This document shows, piece by piece, positions 23,707 to 33,968 of a stretch of 64,000 nt of DNA. The stretch is from the NCBI GenBank assembly GCA_011503125.2, contig WWBZ02000040.1, positions 3,038,001 through 3,102,000 of the forward strand. The letters are read 5' to 3'. The notes beneath the pieces were generated by a model. That model was not told the origin of the DNA, made no database searches, and was given only the letters and a program-made list of their open reading frames with translations. Source of the DNA: Botryosphaeria dothidea. Lineage: Eukaryota; Ascomycota; Dothideomycetes; Botryosphaeriales; Botryosphaeriaceae. The translations under genes were made by a program, and so were the position numbers. The stretch's first letter is position 1. Each line of letters opens with the position of its first letter.

Positions 23707-25420
23707 TCACCTCTTGCCCTTCTTCTTTCCTCCACCACCTGCTCCACCACCTGCACCCTTTGTCTGGCTCACTGGTGCGGCATGGCCAAAGTCCTTGATA
23801 TGTTGGAATAATCTCGTCTTAGAAGGGAAACCCGCTTGACAAGCGGCGCACTTGAACTTTAGCTCTTCCTGGTCGGCAACGGCTTGCTTCGCCGCCTTCT
23901 TAGCGCGCTTCTGTGCTGCCTTGCCCAGCTTTGGCGCTGCTGATGCTGCTGGCTTGTCGTCCGAATCCAATCCTCTTTGAGGGTTCGCGTCCTCTTTCTC
24001 CTTATCTGACTCTGTCTTTCCCGCTAGCCTGGATTCCAGCTTTGACCGGGGAACGTAATCATCATTCGATTCTTCGCCCTCTGATTCCGACGGTGTGGGT
24101 TTTGAGTCGTTTCCGGCGGACTCTTTCTTGTCCTTTACTTCTTCGATCTCGGATCCGTCCTCTTCGTCCAGATCGACCTTCTCCATGGATACTGTGGCCT
24201 CTTTAACGTCCGGCTCATCGTCAATGAGTTCGTAGGCTTCCTCCTCGTCGGCATCTGGGGTCGCTGCGCCGCTGCTAGGCACCTCGTAATCCAGGTTGAG
24301 GTTCTTGTTTTCCTTGCGCATCTTCTTCTGCAAAGCATAAACGGCCTTCTGGTGCTTTTTGCTCTTCTCATGAGCTTCCCACTGCTTTTCGCTCTTGAAA
24401 GTCTTGTTGCAGGCCACACACTCAAAGTGTTCCTCTTCGATCTCCTCACTCTCTTCCAGCTCTTCAGGATCGCGGGTCTTAGTCCACTCAGGCACCTCCT
24501 CCTGCATCAATGCCTCACGCTCAGCCCTAGCGCGAGCAGCCTGGGCATCGCGCATCTCCTTCAACGCCTTCTGTCTCTCGGCTTCCGTCTGCGTATTCGG
24601 CGCCCAGCGAGGGTCACGTTTCCGTACGAAAGCAACCAATGTCCGAACGGCATCATTGAACTCCCGAACACCTTCCTCGCGCAGCCGACTGTTCTCCTTC
24701 TCCATGTACCGCCTTGTCCGCCGGTCCGGAGCGTCCGAGTACCTGTATATATCCTTCCACGCGAACGACTTTTTGGTCGAGAAGCTCATCCACGTGGCAT
24801 AGAACTTCCTGACAACATCATCATACGACGAGTCGCTGCGGCCAAAGGTCGGGTATTCGGGCGCCTCCTGGCCTTCCCATGCTGCGGCAACCATCTCCTC
24901 CTTCGCCAGCGTCTCGAAGGTCTCGCGCAGGAAGCCGAAGAAGCCGGCAGGCTCGTCCGAGTACTCGACGCGGCTGTTGAAGCGGCGCATCATGCGGCCG
25001 ATGTCGTCGGCGGTGGTGACCTTGATGTCGTGCTCGAAGTGCTCGTCGGCCGGGTCCGCGCCGCGCAGGATGGCGGATTCGTGCGAGTCGTACCAGGCGC
25101 GCTCCTGCGGGTCCGACAGCACCTCGTAGGCCGACTGCACCTCGGCGAACAGGTCCGTCGCCCATTCCTCGTTGCCGTAGTTGCGGTCCGGGTGGAGTTC
25201 GAGGGCTTTGCGGCGGTAGGCTTTCTTGATTCTGTGGTGGAGAGAGAGGCTCGGTTAGCAGAGGCGGGCGGGAAGATGTGTTGGGCTGGGCATTGGCGCA
25301 CTCGTCCTCGGTGGCCTGGCGGTCGACTCCCAGTAGCTCGTAGTAGCTCGTCTTGACGGCAGTATTTGTAGCGGCCTGCGATGCCCCGCCGCCGTTGGCG
25401 GAGCTCTGGCCGGAGCCCAT
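23707..25420 (-). CDS. JJJ1: J-domain/C2H2 protein JJJ1, 60S subunit maturation
   Basis: Two exons (25420-25302 and 25231-23707) give 547 residues. The J domain (about 22-90) carries the HPD motif at 53-55, split from its start by the intron, whose GCTAAC branch point is visible. A long charged middle region follows, then a C2H2 finger near 309-335, an acidic low-complexity stretch, and a second C2H2 finger near 501-523 before a Gly/Lys-rich tail. This is the layout of yeast Jjj1, the Hsp70 (Ssa) co-chaperone that works with Rei1 to remove the shuttling factor Arx1 from cytosolic pre-60S particles. The gene is divergent from the SPX-RING gene with 475 bp between starts. Confidence 0.93.
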
Positions 25421-25895
25421 GGTGAGGTTGACGCGGTTTGGTGTAGAGGAGCAAAGGCGGATCCCGCAGCGAAACGAGGGAAGGTGAGCTCAAGAAATAT
25501 GAACTTCGTGGACAGGTGTGGGGTAGCAGCAGGCGGTTGTTAAAAAATAATGTGAAGTCATGCTCGGCGAGCGTGGGGCGACGTGTGCTCGCTCATCCTG
25601 AGTCATGCGGCGACTGCGATCTCGCCCGCGCGCCACAATCTTTGCCGGCCAATTTTCATGGCGACAACTTCACCGCGCCCAGATTTCAAGCCCATGTGAT
25701 GCGGCCACAAAGGAGGCTGAGGCAGCACTGCTTCCATCATCTGCGTTTCATTTCTTTTCCCTGCAACACCAACCACGATGCCTTCTGGTACTCCAGCTAT
25801 GCTTTGACATCAACCTGGACCAGTATTAAGCTATCCCGTGGGCCCACCGGCAAGGACATCCTAGCGGACTTCCCCGCCCTCCAACCAAACTTCTC
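25421..25895. promoter_or_regulatory. divergent promoter, JJJ1 / SPX-RING
   Basis: The 475 bp between the two divergent start codons must hold both promoters. I see no convincing TATA box or strong known operator. Confidence 0.55.
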
Positions 25896-27344
25896 ATGAA
25901 GTTCGGCCACGCTTTCCAGGAACATCTGCAGCAGGATGGCTTCCCTCCTCACTGGGTTGCCTCCGCCATCTCCTACCGTCAGCTGAAAAAGTGCATCAAG
26001 AAGGTCGAAAAAGAGCTGGCCAGCCTTGGGCTCGATGCCACTACCCTTGGCCAGCTCCTGAGGACCGCAGAGCAAGAAAGGGATGAGAAGCTTGCAGAGT
26101 ATCTCCTGTCAAACCCGCAGTCCACGCCGCGCGACCCAGATGCGCCAGTGCTATTCCAGCCTAAGCTGCTCATAGCCGTCGATGAAGAAACTGGAGAACC
26201 ACTGGATGCTCACCTCTCTCCACTATCCCGAGATTACCTGCAGCGACAAGCCTTGGCCCAGCAGCTCTCTGATGTGAGGTTATCAGAATATGATAGCTCT
26301 TCTTCGCCGAAGACAGATCAGGGCTCAGCCAAGTCGACTTGTAGAAACTCCTCCGAACGGTCCAGAAATCCTGGTGGAATGCAAGGGAACTTTCATCCTC
26401 ATCGCATGGTCGAATTGTCCCTAACATCTGACCTTGAGTTCTTCAGCATTCTCCAAAATGAGCTCTCAGGATTGGCAACTTTGCAAGCCAATGAGCAGAA
26501 GAAACTCAGCAGGGACGTGACGGCGTTGGGCATGGCTGTGACGAAGGTTACCGAACCGAACTGCGGCTCTGCAGCAAAGACGGACATGGCCCGGTGGCGT
26601 AAGATCTTCGAACTCTATCTGGAATCGAAGATCTTCTTTTCCACCAACGAGCTCGATCATGGCAAACATGACTCCGCAAAGGCTCAGGTTCTACTACAGA
26701 AGTTTTCTGACGAGCTCCAACGGCAAGGACTTGTGTCCGCTTTCAGAAAGAAAGAGAGCATCGCCGCTCTTGACCGGTTCTTGAGATTGAACACAGATGT
26801 CCTTCAAAGCCTCAGGTTCCAGGAGATCAACGATCTTGCCATGCAGAAGATTCTCAAGAGTATGAACTAACGAATCCTTTTCTTTTCCTCCTTTCATTGA
26901 CAGACAACAGAATTTGACAAACGCACTGCACTCGGCGTCAAGACAACCTTTCCAGCAGTTATACGTCAAAGAATGCCTCAGGATATTGCAAAGGCCATCT
27001 GCTACCAAGTATCAACAGAGCTCCTCCCCGTTGTCCCGCAGCTGGACGACTATCTCTGCCCTGTCTGCTTCAGCATATCCTACCGCCCAATCCGACTACG
27101 TTGCCAGCATATCTTCTGTATACGATGCCTGATAGTCTTGCAAAGGGCAAGAGAGGATCACTGTCCGCTCTGTCGTGGAGATGTGGTCATGGAGGCAGAC
27201 AACCAGAACTTGGATCCGGCCTTGGCGAAGTTCCTTGTCAAGTATTTTCCGGACGAGGTTAAAGCGAAACAGAAAGAAAATGAGAGAGCGGCTGGTGTGG
27301 ACCGGTACGGGGAGGCGTATAATGACAAATGCACCGTCATGTAA
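25896..27344 (+). CDS. SPX-RING E3 ubiquitin ligase with C-terminal CaaX
   Basis: Exons 25896-26859 and 26911-27344 give 465 residues. The N-terminal SPX domain starts MKFGHAF and ends at KFDKRTALG, restored by the acceptor at 26910; the earlier CAG at 26903 gives a stop. SPX domains bind inositol pyrophosphates and report cellular phosphate. A C3HC4 RING finger spans 371-410 (CPVC, C-x-H, CIRC, CPLC). The pair defines the SPX-RING ligases such as plant NLA and fission yeast Pqr1, which down-regulate phosphate transporters. The protein ends NDKCTVM, a match to the CaaX farnesylation signal (Met at X favours farnesyl), which would put the ligase on membranes. A PHO84-type transporter lies 23 kb away. 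Confidence 0.9.
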
Positions 27345-27657
27345 GAGATGCTTTAAAAGATTTGGTAAGCATCATGGTTTCACATCTAGGAAGACATTGC
27401 TAACTAGTACCATCTACAGTTGATTGAACTTCATCAGCTGTCTTTGGTCCATTTCCTCGGCGTTTTTTGATATCCATGATTATACTTAAGCCCAATTAGC
27501 TCCAACCGCCTTGCGTAACCTCATTCTATTAACCTCCGTCCGGTCCAATCTCTCCACTTGTGACATAATATAGGGGGATTGGTATGAGAATGACGGTGGA
27601 GTCCATAGCGTAAGCATGCTTTATCTCCTCTATATACCCACTCTAAAGCTTCTACTC
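27345..27657. other. convergent 3' region
   Basis: This 313 bp AT-richer spacer separates the stop codons of the SPX-RING gene and the secreted metallopeptidase-like gene. I see no gene; it should carry both polyadenylation regions. Confidence 0.5.
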
Positions 27658-29226
27658 TTAAGTCCTATATGGCATTGGCACAGCCTTGCCCTTATTCTCT
27701 ACCCAAGCCCACTGATCATGGAACATTGACATAGCGAAAAAGACAAAACACTCAACAGTATTTGCCGGGCCATCGTAATTACCTTCGCCCATTGTGACAT
27801 CTTCTCCATCACTCTCATCTCCTCCTCCCACACTAGGAACGTAACGCGCGAGATTGTACGAAGCTAAATAGCCATATCTGTGTAGTCGCTATGCGTTAGA
27901 TGCGTATGATTGTTACGTACGATGGGACTTACACCAATTTCTTGCCACTCTCTCCCCCGCGCTTTACCGTCTTTCCATCATCCTCATATTCTGGATTTTC
28001 TGCACCTTTCTTGAAGGTTACAATCGGAGGATCTGACACTGCATTCACTTAGTATTTCATTTCTCTTCGTCCAATTCCAACATGGTGTTATTTCAAGCAC
28101 TTACACTGAGATTCCAGGTGTAGAGACTCGTGTAAGAATGTCCGGCTGAGACTTCTCACTGTTGTGAGTTCGGTGCCCTCTTTGATAGACCCCTTTTGCT
28201 CTTCCTGAGTTGTCGTGTACTTCAAACCTTGGTCGCAAAACACCATTATGTTGTCGCTCTCAAGCGTGACCGCTGTATGTTTTAGTTCAGGCTTGCAGAA
28301 TGAATCTCTTGACCCTCCCGGTTTGACATCCATCAGCTTGGCGGGAATGGATTTTGTCTTATCCTTGTCAGCCGCTCCACGCGCGTACCACGCACCGTCG
28401 GGACCTGAAATCAAATCAGCCAAATGAGTTATCTGGTGGCGGTGGCTTGCATTACCTGCTTTTTTCTTGCTCTTCAATGGCGACTCTGCGTTTGGCTCAA
28501 CCCAAGAGAAGCCTTGGTCTCCACAGTATATTCGCGGTTTCTTTTTGAGCTCAGCCGGAGGGTCCTGGTTTCTGGTCTCGGTGAATGCTTCAAGGTCCTC
28601 TGCTCGCTAATTAGCCATCTTCAAAGTTTAAAAATGCAGGAAGCGCGAGCATTCGTACTAATCATGCTGTCAATCTTATTCCTCACATCGCCAGTAGGTT
28701 TCTCTCTCTCATCGACCTCAATAGCAAACAAGTCGAAGATGGACTTCTGCGCCTTCCTCCACTTCATAGCCTATACATGCTTTAGCCAATGTAACAATTC
28801 AAGCGAACACAGAGGTTGAATACCTTGTTGTACTCCTCCTTTGAGGCCGAGTCATCTTCCTTCGGTTTATCTTCGAGGAGCATTTTCAGCGCATCGACAG
28901 CTCCATCCGCAATGGTAAGAGCCTTTTCAGTGTAAGTTATCCTTCATGTCAACTGCATGGTTGCACCTTACCTCTTCACGCGCCTTGTCAAGCTTATCTT
29001 TGAACGTTGTGGTGTCTCCCGAGCCGACTGCATCGAAACAGCCGCCCTGGTCCATCTTTCCAGGCTTGACCCAGAAGTAATCTTCCAGAGCTCGCTTGGA
29101 AAGATCTGTAGATGCTCGGACGGCCAGTGCCTTGGTCGATGTCAACTCCGGTGCAGGCAGAGCCAAGGAGCTGACAGCGGCACAAAGCAACAGCGCCCAC
29201 CTCGTAGCGAGCTTGAGCCGCATCAT
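27658..29226 (-). CDS. secreted HExxH metallopeptidase-like protein (M35-like)
   Basis: Seven exons (29226-28972, 28922-28824, 28770-28659, 28599-28456, 28404-28105, 28038-27933, 27877-27658) give about 411 residues. MMRLKLATRWALLLCAAVSSLALP is a typical signal peptide in two halves: a basic start, then a hydrophobic core with cleavage near ALP. Residues 295-299 are HESLH, the HExxH zinc motif, in RTFLHESLHL. Downstream, YGYLASYN and NTVECFVFFAM resemble the YGY and NA-x-YA-x-FA blocks of fungal deuterolysin/aspzincin (M35) peptidases. The third zinc ligand of that family is the Asp of GTxDxxYG; the matching place here is Lys337 in KKLVYGY. The protein may therefore be inactive or use another ligand. 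Acceptors of exons 4 and 6 each have close alternatives in frame. It is divergent from the Cys-rich modular secreted protein. Confidence 0.75.
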
Positions 29227-29954
29227 GTGAGTAAAGTACTGATTATAAACTGATATCAGAGTCCCCAAAGAGAGGAATGTTGTGCGGTGAGAATTGGGAA
29301 GGGAAAAGAAGAGATATGGGAGTGACTTTCGAGGCCTTCGTTGTACTGCGCGCAGTATTCCCTTTATAGCATACCTAAACCTCAGTATGCGATACACTTC
29401 AAAATAGAAACGGCAGATAGGGCTGAAATATCTTGTACCTGGCTTTGTTGGTCACGGAATAATAAAAACTCAGGATCCCCATGGCGTGTCGCATTTGGAT
29501 TCCGGTGTTGTATTTCACTTGGCGTTGTTGCGCCAGAAGCCACTTTCCATGGAGCTAGAGGTGATGATAGGATTTCGAAGGATCAATCTTTGAATTCCAG
29601 GCCATGCCACACCGAGTCCTTGGCAGGGACCGTGTTGCGTCCAGATGAAAAGTGTTGGAAAGGTATCCTCGTGAGATCCGGAAATACTCTGTTCAGGATT
29701 CTCAGCCGTACCTGAGCATAACTCATAAGTCTTTGGCTGCTTTTGTGAAATCCAACACGGGCTGTGTAGCGTCCAAGGCGTGCTTTGTTGCATACTTGGC
29801 GAGTTGAGATCCTGTGGGGGCTGCGTTGGTGGTTAGCCGAGGATGGTGGTTGCAAAACATGTCAGGAAGGCTTCTACATTCTTGAAAATCATATATGAAT
29901 GAGAAACCATGCGAGAAACAATTCAGAAGTACCAAAAAATTCATCGCCTTCATC
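29227..29954. promoter_or_regulatory. shared promoter of the two secreted-protein genes
   Basis: The 728 bp between the divergent starts must serve both secreted proteins. An upstream in-frame ATG at 29895 precedes the chosen start of the right-hand gene, but it would put 20 charged residues before the signal peptide. Confidence 0.5.
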
Positions 29955-32555
29955 ATGGTTCATACACCCGTTTTCGTACTTCGTTCTTTACTCCTGGGCC
30001 TGTCGCCCGCTGCTGTCTTGGCGCTACCTCAGAACACAGCAAGCCAGAGCGACTCCCAGGATACTCTACTCGTGACGACTACGGTTTCAAACACTCCGTA
30101 CACGATTACATTTGGCCCGAGCACCGTCACTCAGGCCACTGAAGTGGTTGGTGTACTGAATTATAGCAATATGAAGACGTAGCTAATGGTAAATAGGTCG
30201 TTACTGGCGCTTCAACGACAAGATCCACAGATGTCCCAGCTGGTGGCGAGGTTTGGGCAATTCTGGGAGCTCTTCCAGCAGCGCTGGCAGGTTTACCAAA
30301 GCCTGTACCTCCACCGGAAGCGCCTCTTACTCCCGAGGAACCCACAGCTCCAGAGGATCCGGATGACCCAGATGAGCCCGATAAGTGTACCAGCACTACT
30401 TATCCGCAGTGTGAGGTTGCATGCACAGTCGATGTTGCTGTTGTGAGCGCAAAAGCTACCCAGACCACCGAGTGTGCTTCCGAGCCAAGCTGCACTTCAA
30501 CCATCACAACTTGTTCCGGTATGGCTTGTTCCGTTATTGATCTGCGAGTTGATACAGCAAGCTGACCTCCTGATAGGCTCGGCTACCGCCCATACCGAGT
30601 CTAAGACAGTGTCGGCTGAGTATGAAGAAGAGACCAGCTCCCTGGTTGTGGACGTCAACGACTCGGACAACTACGACTACGATTCGCCCGATCTCGGTGG
30701 TAATGCACAGTATCCAATGGTTGAATCACAGTATAACAAGCTTGGGATACTTGAGCTGAGTTCTCCTAAATGTGCGACCGAGGGCGCGACTTTCAAGAGG
30801 GATGATATCTACAAGAACATCAAGACTTTCTGCAAGGACAACGCTGGGAAGAAACCGGGTACCGGGAACGGACTGGCGCAAGACTTTCTTCTTGGAACCA
30901 CAAAGGTGAATGTCAATATCGCGTTTGACTCCGAGTGCACTCCGAAAGACGAAAGTACGATCCCCGAAGGACAGTCAGCGGCAGACTTTACCTTGGGAGA
31001 CTTGATTGAAGACAATTGCGTGTTCTATTTCAGAGCCATTCTCGACGGCTGGTAAGTTTGCATAACCGATTGCCACAAGTATTTCAGTCTGACTCTAGCA
31101 TAGTGACACAAGCACCGCGGACAAGCACGGTGGTACTTTATCCTCAGGATGTCTGAAGTACTCAGTATCTTCCTCCTCGGGCATTGAATGCAACGAGGGA
31201 GGTGACTCTGTCTCGACGGACAACGCTCAGAAGATTATCGATAAATACTGTGGCGATAGTATGTACATACAAGAAGATATTGAATGCTCTGACAGAACTA
31301 ACGATCTTGGCAGGTAGCGTCAGCCCTGGTCAGGGAAACAACTTCGCTGAACCGAACCTTCCGCAATACGGTGAAGGCGCGCGCCTGTACATCTCCTATG
31401 CCGAGTCCAAAAGTTGTCCCCGTGGGAGATCTTCCAGCTACACCAAGGATCAATGCATAAAGAACTTCCAGACGGTCATGGATAGCTGCAATAAAGATGG
31501 CAAGACGTTTGGTGGCAATATCACGGAAGGATGCGGCGTCTTTGCCCTTACTCCACGGAACATCGCCCCGCCTGGAGACCGGAAATGCACGGACGGCGAT
31601 GGACTGACATACAAGCGTGACGACATTAAGGAAGACCTCGAGAATTTTTGCAGCGAAGTGATCAAAGGAAAGAAGCTGGATCCTCCGGCACGCGGGAGCA
31701 CTCCGAAGTACTCTCAAATCTATCACAGAAAGGGGGGTGACGTTGCAAATATCATTTCTGTAGAGTGGAACGACAATGGCAGCACCTGTCCGCGGAACCA
31801 CGAGTCTGAGGATCTGAAGGAGAACTGGTGCGTGTCGCTTTTGACCCGTAAGTTCGCTCTCAGCAAAAGTAGATGCAGCTTGCTGACCTTCAGGACAGAG
31901 CTCAATGATGATTGCGATCAAAGCAGCGGGGACAAACACGGAGGGCGTATCACGTAGGCTCTCACATATCCTTTTGCGATCGTTACTAACTTCCGCATAG
32001 AAACGACTGCGCCATATATTCCATCACGCCCACTGATGCAACCCTGACTTGTGGCAACACACTCAGTTCCAACCCCGATGGTCCTTACGCTGGGCCGTTC
32101 GCGCTGGCTGATGGCGAAACTGCCATCAAGGAATTTTGTGACCGTCCCGAGTGGTACCTCGAACCGGGCAAGAAGCCAGATCCGAACAGTTTTGAGCAAG
32201 GAATCGAGCCAAAAGGCTGGCGTGAGTGGCCCGTTTTGATCCACTTTGATCGATTATGGATACTGATATTTGCTCCGCAGTCTCCTCCACATATCGGTTC
32301 CCTAGCAACATGGATTGGACTACTCAGGTGATCATTGAGGCCACTTTTGCAGACCCGCAACCGGAGGGCTGCTCCGAGCCGAAGAAGTTCAAGTTAGGTG
32401 ATGTGAAGGATGACTGCGTGAAGTTCCTGAGGCAGGACTTAAACTTGTGCGACCTTTCATCAGGTATGAAGAACGGCGGGGTCAACATGCAGGTGGCAAG
32501 CGATAATGGCTGCATCAATTGGACAGTCAAGGGTCTAAACAAGGACAAGCCGTAG
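29955..32555 (+). CDS. secreted protein with four tandem Cys-rich modules
   Basis: Eight exons (29955-30152, 30197-30518, 30577-31051, 31104-31258, 31314-31847, 31899-31953, 32001-32221, 32281-32555) give 744 residues. A signal peptide (cleavage near VLALP) is followed by a Thr/Pro/Asp-rich segment, a small Cys cluster (about 136-172), an acidic linker, and from residue 239 four related modules of about 110-145 residues. Each has an opening Cys, an FC or YC pair (FCKDN, YCGDS, FCSEV, FCDRP), a mid Cys, and a closing block with GG about seven to eight residues before a Cys (KHGGTLSSGC, FGGNITEGC, KHGGRITNDC, KNGGVNMQV then C). The modules resemble Cys-rich segments I associate with fungal secreted proteins, but I cannot name a family. 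No catalytic domain is visible. Candidate cell-wall or effector protein. Confidence 0.75.
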
Positions 32556-32848
32556 TCGCGTTTAGAAATGCGTTTTTTCTTAGAAATCTAGAATCCAGAT
32601 TGTTTTGTTATGACCGCAAAAGCATGTGAAATAAACCCAACAACGGCTCTAAAAACCAGGAGCAATACAACAGAAGGGCCCGTACATAAGCTGATGGCTG
32701 GAACGGTGTCCAACGAAGTGCGCGACACCAACACGGCCCCCACGCCACCACCGCCTAAAAAAAGCGAAGCGACATCCATGTTTCAGCTGGCTTGGTACAT
32801 AAATCCAGGCCAGCCGCCACTCTATCCTCCCATTCCAACACAAACATC

Positions 32849-33676
32849 ATGTCCGACCTCGTGGCCGTTCTCCATCTCCAATTTCACCCAGGCAGCAACG
32901 CCCAGGATGCGAAAAGCCCGGCCGGCTCCAGCTTGCAGCAAGTCCTCGCTTCCATCGCCAAGACACCTGAGTTCCAGGATCGTCGAGGGTCATGCGAGGT
33001 GTTCTCCGGCTGCAGCCTTGGTGACCCCGACCGTGTCGTCGTTCTGATCTGTGGGTTCTCGATACTGCCATTCTCCACGCCATGTCACTTACGTCTTATC
33101 ACAGGCCTTCCCAATGCGTCTCTCGAAACGAACAAGACCACGGCAGCGTTGGATGCTCTTCTTGCACCTCTCAGCCCGCACATCGTGCCGTCAGCTGGAC
33201 CTTCCGTTTACACCTTCTCGCGTCGACTTCGCCGCCGTGACCTTCGCTCCTCTGGGGTTCACGGGCTCACCATTCTGCGCTTTCCCACCACGATTGCCGA
33301 CATGGACGAGGAGTCCGACGACCCGGACTCGTGCTTCCAGGAGGGTCTCGCGTTGCTCGAGCAATTTGGCAGCACCGCCGCGTGGGGGATCGCCTGCGAC
33401 GGCCCAGGAGATCTCATCGCGCAGTTGGACGCCCGGTCAATGGCTGAAGAGCAGGCCACGGAGCTGCTGCTTCTGCATGTCTGGCGCAGCGAGCAGGCGA
33501 TGCGAAGGTTCAAAGATCCAGAGAAGGGGAACGCCTACGATGCGACTCCGCCGACGGGGTTTGAGCACACGGCAGACGACCTGTGGGACCGATGCTGGGT
33601 CAGAGGTCTCAGTTTACTGCGAAAGAATGGAGTCGTCACCGAAGAAGTACATGTAAAGCTTATACCACAATCTTGA
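32849..33676 (+). CDS. small ABM-like (dimeric alpha/beta barrel) protein, function unknown
   Basis: Exons 32849-33050 and 33105-33676 give 257 residues. The 54 bp intron is stop-free, so retention would give a 275-residue form; splicing joins VVVLIC to LPNASLE. Two halves look similar in style: a conserved-looking start (VAVLHLQFHPGS, LQQVLASIAKTPEF) and a later VWRSEQAMRRFKDP block, reminiscent of antibiotic-biosynthesis-monooxygenase/stress-responsive barrels. This is a weak resemblance and no catalytic residue can be named. There is no signal peptide. It is convergent with the terpene synthase (292 bp between stops), so it may or may not belong to that cluster. Confidence 0.6.
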   Translation: MSDLVAVLHLQFHPGSNAQDAKSPAGSSLQQVLASIAKTPEFQDRRGSCEVFSGCSLGDPDRVVVLICGFSILPFSTPCHLRLITGLPNASLETNKTTAALDALLAPLSPHIVPSAGPSVYTFSRRLRRRDLRSSGVHGLTILRFPTTIADMDEESDDPDSCFQEGLALLEQFGSTAAWGIACDGPGDLIAQLDARSMAEEQATELLLLHVWRSEQAMRRFKDPEKGNAYDATPPTGFEHTADDLWDRCWVRGLSLLRKNGVVTEEVHVKLIPQS

Positions 33677-33968
33677 TACTACGGCTCAATGGATATTAGG
33701 TTCTACTACGGATCACAGTCGCCTCATTTACCAATGGTTCCTTTGCGCCTGCTCAGATCTGTGGAATAGAAAGTCAGCGATCGTAGGGGGGAAATGGATA
33801 ATGAGAAGATGTCAGAAAAGAAGCCCGGTGTTCTGGCCCAGGTCTGTTCTGAAAAAAATTTACAAATGCGATCGTCTGAATCTTGCATAATTCACCGGAT
33901 ATTTTACGCACAGGAAACTTTCAGGCCAAAAAAACGGCAACAGTCAAATTTTATGGTATCCCTCGTCA

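Noticed and set aside
24352..25356. 334-codon plus-strand open frame antisense to JJJ1
   Set aside because: Shadow of the JJJ1 coding frame; composition follows the reverse of J-domain codons and no family features are present.
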